Assembly: GCA_963402885.1 (NCBI GenBank) | Contig: OY727097.1 | Coordinates: 17,670,001 to 17,734,000 of the forward strand | Source of the DNA: Antedon bifida | Taxonomy: Eukaryota; Echinodermata; Crinoidea; Comatulida; Antedonidae | Reading direction: 5' to 3' | Length of the DNA: 64,000 nt | Shown: piece by piece, positions 52,584 to 64,000 of the stretch | Layout: each line of letters opens with the position of its first letter | How positions within the stretch are numbered: the stretch's first letter is position 1 | Made by a program: the position numbers and the translations under genes | The notes under the pieces: model-generated | Databases searched by the model: none | Told to the model about the DNA's origin: nothing | What the model saw: the letters and a program-made list of their open reading frames with translations, nothing else

Positions 52584-53405
52584 TTACATGTCATATTGTT
52601 CTTGTCGAAGAAGTTTGGCGATAGAAAACCTTTGACATTTTACACTCAATGATGAAGACGTAGTATGTACACCGTTTAATTGTTCTGTTTCAGTTTGTAA
52701 GCAATGTTGTTTTTCGCCATTTCTATCGCTGCAATTCAAGTGGTTTATGGATTGGAGATCTAGCTCCATCGGTGCATTGCGTGATATCGTATACAGGTAT
52801 GCCACCCACTCGTTGTAAGTGTTGGATGTTACGTGGTACTTCGTTCCATTCACTATAATGATATATGGCAGATAGTATTGCCAACCGTCTGTCAATCGAT
52901 ACCTATAACAAGAAAACAAACTTATTTATTAATAATGATGATCATGTAAATAAATAATAAGGATGATAATCAATGGTATTTCTGTTAAAATTACAAATGT
53001 AGGGAGCATTATTAAGTAAAATGACAAAGTACTGTAACCGAATAAGTACTGTAAGTAAGTTGCAGGCAGTGAGTTTTATTTAAGAAAAGGTTATTACAAA
53101 TAATGCGTTACCTGTAAAGGCCAACATAGTTATTGCAATGAATAAGTTGGTTTAATAATGTAAATCACATACCTGTGTCTGTCAACCTTTTCGATATACG
53201 GAGATTCACTGAAGATCTGACGAACGCATTCTCTGACATTCCTCATGTTATACTTCTCCGGACAAATTGTATCAATAATATGCAGCACGTTTAGAGAACC
53301 GCTGGTAGTATCTGGACAACGGAGAAGAGCCGCCACAACAAGTTCTTGAAATGATAGAGGCATCATCAATGTATCGGTGAGATCGGAGAACATCATGCAA
53401 GACAT
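52584..53405 (-). CDS. Array gene, copy 30
   Basis: Exon 1 53173-53405, exon 2 52584-52902. Intact, lineage A. Confidence 0.6.
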
Positions 53406-53889
53406 ATTTAGGTTACTCGTAGTTCGGATAATAGTCGAATGGTAGCTTTTCAGATAATTCAGTTGACTTTAATAGTTGAATGCCGTAGAAATCAAAGGCA
53501 CACCATTTTAAAAATGTCTTTGTTGGTTAGATATTAATGAAAGAACAAGAAAAACACAATAGAAACAATGGCTGCGTTGAGTAACGCGGGCGCAATCGCA
53601 ACAATAAACAATTTTAAAACAATAGAAACGGTAAAGCAAAGAAAGCGGATGACACTTTAATGATTTGTCGGTATGAAATTAAAACTTCCAATACTATTAC
53701 AAACAACTAGCATTTAAATTTAGTTGATATGAAAATATGTTTGAGAATAGACTACAGTTACTGTAAGTTACAGAAGATTATATTACCATTTACATTATGA
53801 CACTGTAACTGAATATAAATACCAGAATGACACTTGTACAACAATACCAAGCCAATATCTCAGCTAAGAACGTGGTATGGCGTTTAAGC

Positions 53890-54055
53890 ATACTTACCTG
53901 GCACAGGAGCGACTTTGATCAGGAAGGAATGTCCTCCCAAGATGAGGCCTCGGCATTGCACACACGGCTGCGGTTGACCCTTGCGATTCCCCCAAACGTG
54001 GGGAACTCGGGTGTATAATTTATGGTAGCGGGGGACTGCGTTCGCGCTAACCCCC
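53890..54055 (+). ncRNA. RNU1: U1 snRNA, copy 31
   Basis: Same as copy 1. Confidence 0.96.
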
Positions 54056-54414
54056 AATTCGACATTAATATTAGATAGCCTATGCAGTTCACGATAATCG
54101 TTAGGTTAATTAAGAACACTTGATATATAACTATTTATGGTTACATTATCTGTTAAGAAACTTTGTTGGTTTGTAACTATATTTATTTTTCCTTTACAAC
54201 TTTTGGTATAGAATATTAACATGCATTGAACGCTTCATGATTATTTCGAAGAATAATATCAATTATAGGCTCAAACTCTAGATTAAACAACATAAAGTAG
54301 TCTATTATAGAACTTATACTTATTTAAATACTTTTATTACTTTCTGTTAAACGATAATTATATTTCATTTACAATATGTATTAAATGCTATTTAAATATA
54401 GATATTTTATTTAT

Positions 54415-55236
54415 TTACATGTCATATTGTTCTTGTCGAAGAAGTTTGGCGATAGAAAACCTTTGACATTTTACACTCAATGATGAAGACGTAGTATGTA
54501 CAACGTTTAATTGTTCTGTTTCAGTTTGTAAGCAATGTTGTTTTTCGCCATTTCTATCGCTGCAATTCAAGTGGTTTATGGATTGAAGATCTAGCTCCAT
54601 CGGTGCATTGCGTGATATCGTATACAGGTATGCCACCCACTCGTTGTAAGTGTTGGATGTTACGTGGTACTTCGTTCCATTCACTATAATGATATATGGC
54701 AGATAGTATTGCCAACCGTCTGTCAATCGATACCTATAACAAGAAAACAAACTTATTTATTAATAATGATGATCATGTAAATAAATAATAAGGATGATAA
54801 TCAATGGTATTTCTGTTAAAATTACAAATGTAGGGAGCATTATTAAGTAAAATGACAAAGTACTGTAACCGAATAAGTACTGTAAGTAAGTTGCAGGCAG
54901 TGAGTTTTATTTAAGAAAAGGTTATTACAAATAATGCGTTACCTGTAAAGGCCAACATAGTTATTGCAATGAATAAGTTGGTTTAATAATGTAAATCACA
55001 TACCTGTGTCTGTCAACCTTTTCGATATACGGAGATTCACTGAAGATCTGACGAACGCATTCTCTGACATTCCTCATGTTATACTTCTCCGGACAAATTG
55101 TATCAATAATATGCAGCACGTTTAGAGAACCGCTGGTAGTATCTGGACAACGGAGAAGAGCCGCCACAACAAGTTCTTGAAATGATAGAGGCATCATCAA
55201 TGTATCGGTGAGATCGGAGAACATCATGATAGACAT
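54415..55236 (-). CDS. Array gene, copy 31 (C3I, G155V)
   Basis: Exon 1 55004-55236, exon 2 54415-54733. Intact, lineage A. Cys3 is Ile by two adjacent base changes, and the 5' flank has CTCGTCG; both are shared only with copy 35. Confidence 0.6.
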
Positions 55237-55720
55237 ATTTAGGTTACTCGTCGTTCGGATAATAGTCGAATGGTAGCTTTTCAGATAATTCAGTTGACTT
55301 TAATAGTTGAATGCCGTAGAAATCAAATGCACACCATTTTAAAAATGTCTTTGTTGGTTAGATATTAATGAAAGAACAAGAAAAACACAATAGAAACAAT
55401 GGCTGCGTTGAGTAACGCGGGCGCAATCGCAACAATAAACAATTTTAAAACAATAGAAACGGTAAAGCAAAAAAAGCGGATGACACTTTAATGATTTGTC
55501 GGTATGAAATTAAAACTTCCAATACTATTACAAACAACTAGCATTTAAATTTAGTTGATATGAAAATATGTTTGAGAATAGACTACAGTTACTGTAAGTT
55601 ACAGAAGATTATCTTACCATTTACATTATGACACTGTAACTGAATATAAATACCAGAATGACACTTGTACAACAATACCAAGCCAATATCTCAGCTAAGA
55701 ACGTGGTATGGCGTTTAAGC

Positions 55721-55886
55721 ATACTTACCTGGCACAGGAGCGACTTTGATCAGGAAGGAATGTCCTCCCAAGATGAGGCCTCGGCATTGCACACACGGCT
55801 GCGGTTGACCCTTGCGATTCCCCCAAACGTGGGGAACTCGGGTGTATAATTTATGGTAGCGGGGGACTGCGTTCGCGCTAACCCCC
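55721..55886 (+). ncRNA. RNU1: U1 snRNA, copy 32
   Basis: Same as copy 1; upstream has ATCTTACC for ATATTACC about 109 bp before the start. Confidence 0.96.
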
Positions 55887-56245
55887 AATTCGACATTAAT
55901 ATTAGATAGCCTATGCAGTTCACGATAATCGTTAGGTTAATTAAGAACACTTGATATATAACTATTTATGGTTACATTATCTGTTAAGAAACTTTGTTGG
56001 TTTGTAACTATATTTATTTTTCCTTTACAACTGTTGGTATAGAATATTAACATGCATTGAACGCTTCATGATTATTTCGAAGAATAATATCAATTATAGG
56101 CTCAAACTCTAGATTAAACAACATAAAGTAGTCTATTATAGAACTTATACTTATTTAAATACTTTTATTACTTTCTGTTAAACGATAATTATATTTCATT
56201 TACAATATGTATTAAATGCTATTTAATTATAGATATTTTATTTAT

Positions 56246-56932
56246 TTACATGTCATATTGTTCTTGTCGAAGAAGTTTGGCGATAGAAAACCTTTGACAT
56301 TTTACACTCAATGATGAAGACGTAGTATGTACACCGTTTAATTGTTCTGTTTCAGTTTGTAAGCAATGTTGTTTTTCGCCATTTCTATCGCTGCAATTCA
56401 AGTGGTTTATGGATTGGAGATCTAGCTCCATCGGTGCATTGCGTGATATCGTATACAGGTATGCCACCCACTCGTTGTAAGAGTTGGATGTTACGTGGTA
56501 CTTCGTTCCATTCACTATAATGATATATGGCAGATAGTATTGCCAACCGTCTGTCAATCGATACCTATAACAAGAAAACAAACTTATTTATTAATAATGA
56601 TGATCATGTAAATAAATAATAAGGATGATAATCAATGGTATTTCTGTTAAAATTACAAATGTAGGGAGCATTATTAAGTAAAATGACAAAGTACTGTAAC
56701 CGAATAAGTACTGTAAGTAAGTTGCAGGCAGTGAGTTTTATTTAAGAAAAGGTTATTACAAATAATGCGTTACCTGTAAAGGCCAACATAGTTATTGCAA
56801 TGAATAAGTTGGTTTAATAATGTAAATCACATACCTGTGTCTGTCAACCTTTTCGATATACGGAGATTCACTGAAGATCTGACGAACGCATTCTCTGACA
56901 TGATTCCTCATGTTATACTTCTCCGGTGAGAT
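56246..56932 (-). pseudogene. Array gene, copy 32, exon 1 mostly deleted
   Basis: Exon 2 (56246-56564, T106S) and the intron (56565-56834) are normal. Exon 1 begins at 56835 but two deletions (116 and 62 bp) remove its 5' half and ATG, and TGA is inserted near 56901, giving a 1656-bp unit. Confidence 0.8.
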
Positions 56933-57376
56933 CTTTTCAGATAATTCAGTTGACTTTAATAGTTGAATGCCGTAGAAATCAAAGGCACACCATTTTAAAA
57001 ATGTCTTTGTTGGTTAGATATTAATGAAAGAACAAGAAAAACACAATAGAAACAATGGCTGCGTTGAGTAACGCGGGCGCAATCGCAACAATAAACAGTT
57101 TTAAAACAATAGAAACGGTAAAGCAAAGAAAGCGGATGACACTTTAATGATTTGTCGGTATGAAATTAAAACTTCCAATACTATTACAAACAACTAGCAT
57201 TTAAATTTAGTTGATATGAAAATATGTTTGAGAATAGACTACAGTTACTGTAAGTTACAGAAGATTATATTACCATTTACATTATGACACTGTAACTGAA
57301 TATAAATACCAGAATGACACTTGTACAACAATACCAAGCCAATATCTCAGCTAAGAACGTGGTATGGCGTTTAAGC

Positions 57377-57542
57377 ATACTTACCTGGCACAGGAGCGAC
57401 TTTGATCAGGAAGGAATGTCCTCCCAAGATGAGGCCTCGGCATTGCACACACGGCTGCGGTTGACCCTTGCGATTCCCCCAAACGTGGGGAACTCGGGTG
57501 TATAATTTATGGTAGCGGGGGACTGCGTTCGCGCTAACCCCC
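57377..57542 (+). ncRNA. RNU1: U1 snRNA, copy 33
   Basis: Same as copy 1. Confidence 0.96.
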
Positions 57543-57901
57543 AATTCGACATTAATATTAGATAGCCTATGCAGTTCACGATAATCGTTAGGTTAATTAA
57601 GAACACTTGATATATAACTATTTATGGTTACATTATCTGTTAAGAAACTTTGTTGGTTTGTAACTATATTTATTTTTCCTTTACAACTGTTGGTATAGAA
57701 TATTAACATGCATTGAACGCTTCATGATTATTTTGAAGAATAATATCAATTATAGGCTCAAACTCTAGATTAAACAACATAAAGTAGTCTATTATAGAAC
57801 TTATACTTATTTAAATACTTTTATTACTTTCTGTTAAACGATAATTATATTTCATTTACAATATGTATTAAATGCTATTTAATTATAGATATTTTATTTA
57901 T

Positions 57902-58722
57902 TTACATGTCATATTGTTCTTGTCGAAGAAGTTTGGCGATAGAAAACCTTTGACATTTTACACTCAATGATGAAGACGTAGTATGTACACCGTTTAATTG
58001 TTCTGTTTCAGTTTGTAAGCAATGTTGTTTTTCGCCATTTCTATCGCTGCAATTCAAGTGGTTTATGGATTGGAGATCTAGCTCCATCGGTGCATTGCGT
58101 GATATCGTATACAGGTATGCCACCCACTCGTTGTAAGTGTTGGATGTTACGTGGTACTTCGTTCCATTCACTATAATGATATATGGCAGATAGTATTGCC
58201 AACCGTCTGTCAATCGATACCTATAACAAGAAAACAAACTTATTTATTAATAATGATGATCATGTAAATAAATAATAAGGATGATAATCAATGGTATTTC
58301 TGTTAAAATTACAAATGTAGGGAGCATTATTAAGTAAAATGACAAAGTACTGTAACCGAATAAGTACTGTAAGTAAGTTGCAGGCAGTGAGTTTTATTTA
58401 AGAAAAGGTTATTACAAATAATGCGTTACCTGTAAAGGCCAACATAGTTATTGCAATGAATAAGTTGGTTAATAATGTAAATCACATACCTGTGTCTGTC
58501 AACCTTTTCGATATACGGTGATTCACTGAAGATCTGACGAACGCATTCTCTGACATTCCTCATGTTATACTTCTCCGGACAAATTGTATCAATAATATGC
58601 AGCACGTTTAGAGAACCGCTGGTAGTATCTGGACAACGGAAAAGAGCCGCCACAACAAGTTCTTGAAATGATAGAGGCATCATCAATGTATCGGTGAGAT
58701 CGGAGAACATCATGCAAGACAT
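57902..58722 (-). CDS. Array gene, copy 33 (L28F)
   Basis: Exon 1 58490-58722, exon 2 57902-58220. Intact, lineage B; Leu28 to Phe in the first predicted helix. Confidence 0.58.
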
Positions 58723-59206
58723 ATTTAGGTTACTCGTAGTTCGGATAATAGTCGAATGGTAGCTTTTCAGATAATTCAGTTGACTTTAATAGTTGAATGC
58801 CGTAGAAATCAAAGGCACACCATTTTAAAAATGTCTTTGTTGGTTAGATATTAATGAAAGAACAAGAAAAACACAATAGAAACAATGGCTGCGTTGAGTA
58901 ACGCGGGCGCAATCGCAACAATAAACAGTTTTAAAACAATAGAAACGGTAAAGCAAAGAAAGCGGATGACACTTTAATGATTTGTCGGTATGAAATTAAA
59001 ACTTCCAATACTATTACAAACAACTAGCATTTAAATTTAGTTGATATGAAAATATGTTTGAGAATAGACTACAGTTACTGTAAGTTACAGAAGATTATAT
59101 TACCATTTTCATTATGACACTGTAACTGAATATAAATACCAGAATGACACTTGTACAACAATACCAAGCCAATATCTCAGCTAAGAACGTGGTATGGCGT
59201 TTAAGC

Positions 59207-59372
59207 ATACTTACCTGGCACAGGAGCGACTTTGATCAGGAAGGAATGTCCTCCCAAGATGAGGCCTCGGCATTGCACACACGGCTGCGGTTGACCCTTG
59301 CGATTCCCCCAAACGTGGGGAACTCGGGTGTATAATTTATGGTAGCGGGGGACTGCGTTCGCGCTAACCCCC
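59207..59372 (+). ncRNA. RNU1: U1 snRNA, copy 34
   Basis: Same as copy 1; upstream has TTTTCATTATG for TTTACATTATG beside the second ATGACACT element. Confidence 0.96.
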
Positions 59373-59732
59373 AATTCGACATTAATATTAGATAGCCTAT
59401 GCAGTTCACGATAATCGTTAGGTTAATTAAGAACACTTGATATATAACTATTTATGGTTACATTATCTGTTAAGAAACTTTGTTGGTTTGTAACTATATT
59501 TATTTTTCCTTTACAACTGTTGGTATAGAATATTACATTAGCATTGAACGCTTCATGATTATTTCGAAGAATAATATCAATTATAGGCTCAAACTCTAGA
59601 TTAAACTACATAAAGTAGTCTATTATAGAACTTATACTTATTTAAATACTTTTATTACTTTCTGTTAAACGATAATTATATTTCATTTACAATATGTATT
59701 AAATGCTATTTAATTATAGATATTTTATTTAT

Positions 59733-60554
59733 TTACATGTCATATTGTTCTTGTCGAAGAAGTTTGGCGATAGAAAACCTTTGACATTTTACACTCAATG
59801 ATGAAGACGTAGTATGTACACCGTTTAATTGTTCTGTTTCAGTTTGTAAGCAATGTTGTTTTTCGCCATTTCTATCGCTGCAATTCAAGTGGTTTATGGA
59901 TTGGAAATCTAGCTCCATCGGTGCATTGCGTGATATCGTATACAGGTATGCCACCCACTCGTTGTAAGTGTTGGATGTTACGTGGTACTTCGTTCCATTC
60001 ACTATAATGATATATGGCAGATAGTATTGCCAACCGTCTGTCAATCGATACCTATAACAAGAAAACAAACTTATTTATTAATAATGATGATCATGTAAAT
60101 AAATAATAAGGATGATAATCAATGGTATTTCTGTTAAAATTACAAATGTAGGGAGCATTATTAAGTAAAATGACAAAGTACTGTAACCGAATAAGTACTG
60201 TAAGTAAGTTGCAGGCAGTGAGTTTTATTTAAGAAAAGGTTATTACAAATAATGCGTTACCTGTAAAGGCCAACATAGTTATTGCAATGAATAAGTTGGT
60301 TTAATAATGTAAATCACATACCTGTGTCTGTCAACCTTTTCGATATACGGTGATTCACTGAAGATCTGACGAACGCATTCTCTGACATTCCTCATGTTAT
60401 ACTTCTCCGGACAAATTGTATCAATAATATGCAGCACGTTTAGAGAACCGCTGGTAGTATCTGGACAACGGAGAAGAGCCGCCACAGCAAGTTCTTGAAA
60501 TGATAGAGGCATCATCAATGTATCGGTGAGATCGGAGAACATCATGCAAGACAT
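59733..60554 (-). CDS. Array gene, copy 34 (V23A, L127F)
   Basis: Exon 1 60322-60554, exon 2 59733-60051. Intact; it joins a lineage-A intron to the lineage-B Ser68 codon, so a crossover lies within the roughly 45 bp between them. Confidence 0.58.
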
Positions 60555-61038
60555 ATTTAGGTTACTCGTAGTTCGGATAATAGTCGAATGGTAGCTTTTC
60601 AGATAATTCAGTTGACTTTAATAGTTGAATGCCGTAGAAATCAAAGGCACACCATTTTAAAAATGTCTTTGTTGGTTAGATATTAATGAAAGAACAAGAA
60701 AAACACAATAGAAACAATGGCTGCGTTGAGTAACGCGGGCGCAATCGCAACAATAAACAATTTTAAAACAATAGAAACGGTAAAGCAAAGAAAGCGGATG
60801 ACACTTTAATGATTTGTCGGTATGAAATTAAAACTTCCAATACTATTACAAACAACTAGCATTTAAATTTAGTTGATATGAAAATATGTTTGAGAATAGA
60901 CTACAGTTACTGTAAGTTACAGAAGATTATATTACCATTTACATTATGACACTGTAACTGAATATAAATACCAGAATGACACTTGTACAACAATACCAAG
61001 CCAATATCTCAGCTAAGAACGTGGTATGGCGTTTAAGC

Positions 61039-61204
61039 ATACTTACCTGGCACAGGAGCGACTTTGATCAGGAAGGAATGTCCTCCCAAGATGAGGCCTC
61101 GGCATTGCACACACGGCTGCGGTTGACCCTTGCGATTCCCCCAAACGTGGGGAACTCGGGTGTATAATTTATGGTAGCGGGGGACTGCGTTCGCGCTAAC
61201 CCCC
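61039..61204 (+). ncRNA. RNU1: U1 snRNA, copy 35
   Basis: Same as copy 1; followed by the duplicated spacer. Confidence 0.96.
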
Positions 61205-61350
61205 AATTCGACATTAATATTAGATAGCCTATGCAGTTCACGATAATCGTTAGGTTAATTAAGAACACTTGATATATAACTATTTATGGTTACATTATCT
61301 GTTAAGAAACTTTGTTGGTTTGTAACTATATTTATTTTTCCTTTACAACT

Positions 61351-62120
61351 GTTGGTATAGAATATTAACATGCATTGAACGCTTCATGATTATTTCGAAG
61401 AATATCAATTATAGGCTCAAACTCTAGATTAAACAAAATAAAGTAGTCTATTATAGAACTTATACTTATTTAAATACTTTTATTACTTTCTGTTAAACGA
61501 TAATTATATTTCATTTACAATATGTATTAAATGCTATTTAATTATAGATATTTTATTTATTTACATGTCATATTGTTCTTGTCGAAGAAGTTTGGCGATA
61601 GAAAACCTTTGACATTTTACACTCAATGATGAAGACGTAGTATGTACACCGTTTAATTGTTCTGTTTCAGTTTGTAAGCAATGTTGTTTTTCGCCATTTC
61701 TATCGCTGCAATTCAAGTGGTTTATGGATTGGAAATCTGTTGGTATAGAATATTAACATGCATTGAACGCTTCATGATTATTTCGAAGAATATCAATTAT
61801 AGGCTCAAACTCTAGATTAAACAAAATAAAGTAGTCTATTATAGAACTTATTTAAATACTTTTATTACTTTCTGTTAAACGATAATTATATTTCATTTAC
61901 AATATGTATTAAATGCTATTTAATTATAGATATTTTATTTATTTACATGTCATATTGTTCTTGTCGAAGAAGTTTGGCGATAGAAAACCTTTGACATTTT
62001 ACACTCAATGATGAAGACGTAGTATGTACACCGTTTAATTGTTCTGTTTCAGTTTGTAAGCAATGTTGTTTTTCGCCATTTCTATCGCTGCAATTCAAGT
62101 GGTTTATGGATTGGAGATCT
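61351..62120. repeat. Internal tandem duplication in unit 35
   Basis: Segment 61351-61738 (388 bp: spacer plus the 3' part of exon 2) is repeated at 61739-62120 (382 bp after a 6-bp loss). The junction shares only CT. The first copy carries the L127F allele and the second the usual allele, so it arose between two different units rather than by slippage. Confidence 0.85.
61561..61738 (-). pseudogene. Orphan exon 2 fragment in unit 35
   Basis: Last 178 bp of exon 2 with stop and poly(A) signals, L127F allele, without acceptor or exon 1; product of the duplication. It lies downstream of the complete copy 35 gene. Confidence 0.85.
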
Positions 62121-62764
62121 AGCTCCATCGGTGCATTGCGTGATATCGTATACAGGTATGCCACCCACTCGTTGTAAGTGTTGGATGTTAAGTGGTACTT
62201 CGTTCCATTCACTATAATGATATATGGCAGATAGTATTGCCAACCGTCTGTCAATCGATACCTATAACAAGAAAACAAACTTATTTATTAATAATGATGA
62301 TCATGTAAATAAATAATAAGGATGATAATCAATGGTATTTCTGTTAAAATTACAAATGTAGGGAGCATTATTAAGTAAAATGACAAAGTACTGTAACCGA
62401 ATAAGTACTGTAAGTAAGTTGCAGGCAGTGAGTTTTATTTAAGAAAAGGTTATTACAAATAATGCGTTACCTGTAAAGGCCAACATAGTTATTGCAATGA
62501 ATAAGTTGGTTTAATAATGTAAATCACATACCTGTGTCTGTCAACCTTTTCGATATACGGAGATTCACTGAAGATCTGACGAACGCATTCTCTGACATTC
62601 CTCATGTTATACTTCTCCGGACAAATTGTATCAATAATATGCAGCACGTTTAGAGAACCGCTGGTAGTATCTGGACAACGGAGAAGAGCCGCCACAACAA
62701 GTTCTTGAAATGATAGAGGCATCATCAATGTATCGGTGAGATCGGAGAACATCATGATAGACAT
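61943..62764 (-). CDS. Array gene, copy 35 (C3I, V102L)
   Basis: Exon 1 62532-62764, exon 2 61943-62261. Intact, lineage A; shares Ile3 and the CTCGTCG flank with copy 31. Confidence 0.58.
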
Positions 62765-63248
62765 ATTTAGGTTACTCGTCGTTCGGATAATAGTCGAATG
62801 GTAGCTTTTCAGATAATTCAGTTGACTTTAATAGTTGAATGCCGTAGAAATCAAAGGCACACCATTTTAAAAATGTCTTTGTTGGTTAGATATTAATGAA
62901 AGAACAAGAAAAACACAATAGAAACAATGGCTGCGTTGAGTAACGCGGGTGCAATCTCAACAATAAACAATTTTAAAACAATAGAAACGGTAAAGCAAAA
63001 AAAAGCGGATGACACTTTAATGATTTGTCGGTATGAAATTAAAACTTCCAATACTATTACAAACAACTAGATTTAAATTTAGTTGATATGAAAATATGTT
63101 TGAGAATAGACTACAGTTACTGTAAGTTACAGAAGATTATATTACCATTTACATTATGACACTGTAACTGAATATAAATACCAGAATGACACTTGTACAA
63201 CAATACCAAGCCAATATCTCAGCTAAGAACGTGGTATGGCGTTTAAGC

Positions 63249-63414
63249 ATACTTACCTGGCACAGGAGCGACTTTGATCAGGAAGGAATGTCCTCCCAAG
63301 ATGAGGCCTCGGCATTGCACACACGGCTGCGGTTGACCCTTGCGATTCCCCCAAACGTGGGGAACTCGGGTGTATAATTTATGGTAGCGGGGGACTGCGT
63401 TCGCGCTAACCCCC
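63249..63414 (+). ncRNA. RNU1: U1 snRNA, copy 36
   Basis: Same as copy 1. Upstream there is an extra A in the A run near 63000 and a lost C near 63071. Confidence 0.96.
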
Positions 63415-63774
63415 AATTCGACATTAATATTAGATAGCCTATGCAGTTCACGATAATCGTTAGGTTAATTAAGAACACTTGATATATAACTATTTATGGT
63501 TACATTATCTGTTAAGAAACTTTGTTGGTTTGTAACTATATTTATTTTTCCTTTACAACTGTTGGTATAGAATATTAACATGCATTGAACGCTTCATGAT
63601 TATTTCGAAGAATAATATCAATTATAGGCTCAAACTCTAGATTAAACAACATTAAAGTAGTCTATTATAGAACTTATACTTATTTAAATACTTTTATTAC
63701 TTTCTGTTAAACGATAATTATATTTCATTTACAATATGTATTAAATGCTATTTAATTATAGATATTTTATTTAT

Positions 63775-64000
63775 TTACATGTCATATTGTTCTTGTCGAA
63801 GAAGTTTGGCGATAGAAAACCTTTGACATTTTACACTCAATGATGAAGACGTAGTATGTACACCGTTTAATTGTTCTGTTTCAGTTTGTAAGCAATGTTG
63901 TTTTTCGCCATTTCTATCGCTGCAATTCAAGTGGTTTATGGATTGGAAATCTAGCTCCATCGGTGCATTGCGTGATATCGTATACAGGTATGCCACCCAC
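63775..64000 (-). CDS. Array gene, copy 36, cut by window end (L127F)
   Basis: 3' part of exon 2 only, with normal stop and poly(A) signals; the rest lies outside the window. Confidence 0.58.
   Translation of the reverse strand, partial: WVAYLYTISRNAPMELDFQSINHLNCSDRNGEKQHCLQTETEQLNGVHTTSSSLSVKCQRFSIAKLLRQEQYDM

Larger units (their letters stand above)
1..64000. repeat. Tandem array of U1 snRNA/protein gene units, 36 copies
   Basis: A unit of 1813-1831 bp repeats head to tail without interruption or foreign sequence. The window begins, by chance or design, exactly at a unit phase. Units 1-5 and 7 lack an 18-bp segment present in all others (seen first near 9531-9548). Exceptional units are 2 (1547 bp, 266-bp deletion), 14 (1838 bp, 8-bp duplication), 19 and 22 (1357 bp, about 474-bp deletion), 32 (1656 bp, two deletions plus 3-bp insertion), 34 (1832 bp) and 35 (2210 bp, internal duplication). 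Near identity across 64 kb indicates concerted evolution by unequal exchange or conversion. Tandem U1 arrays are known in Xenopus and sea urchins; a linked protein gene is not part of what I know of those. Confidence 0.98.

Noticed and set aside
1-64000. CRISPR array, satellite DNA or prokaryotic operon
   Set aside because: The unit is long, carries a spliceosomal RNA and a spliced gene, and has no spacer/repeat structure.

Overview
The whole window is one eukaryotic tandem array. A unit of about 1.8 kb repeats head to tail 36 times (35 full units plus a partial last one) and neither flank is reached. Each unit holds two things: a U1 spliceosomal snRNA gene on the + strand and, on the - strand, a small two-exon protein-coding gene of unknown identity. 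The U1 call is firm: 5' end complementary to splice donors, the U1-70K and U1A loops, an Sm site and a UUCG-capped terminal stem. Canonical GT-AG splicing, an AATAAA signal and A+T-rich spacers point to an animal, probably an invertebrate; the species cannot be fixed from this sequence.

Unit layout (unit 1): upstream spacer with repeated ATGACACT elements (1-281), U1 (282-447), 3'-box-like element (459-467), spacer (468-779), - strand gene with poly(A) signals at 780-789, exon 2 at 789-1107, intron 1108-1377, exon 1 at 1378-1610, then 484 bp to the next U1 (2095). The gene and the next U1 are therefore divergent and share one upstream region, while gene and U1 of the same unit converge. The shared region also carries a GC-richer patch with a 30-codon + strand ORF (1773-1865).

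Unit starts: 1, 1814, 3361, 5174, 6987, 8800, 10630, 12443, 14273, 16104, 17935, 19765, 21595, 23426, 25264, 27095, 28926, 30757, 32588, 33945, 35776, 37607, 38964, 40795, 42626, 44456, 46286, 48116, 49947, 51778, 53609, 55440, 57096, 58926, 60758, 62968. Lengths are 1813 (no 18-bp insert), 1830/1831 (with insert), and exceptional 1547, 1838, 1357 (twice), 1656, 1832 and 2210.

The U1 sequence is almost invariant: I see one base change in each of copies 7 and 11. The - strand gene is structurally intact in 25 units and broken in 10 (two nonsense, six frameshifted of which two also lack the 3' part, two lacking the start); the last is cut by the window edge. Two sequence lineages of exon 1 plus intron are intermixed, and all point-type disabling changes lie in one of them. 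A 5,019-bp block of three units is itself duplicated (32588-37606 and 37607-42625). Units 31-36 hold more substitutions and rearrangements than the rest.
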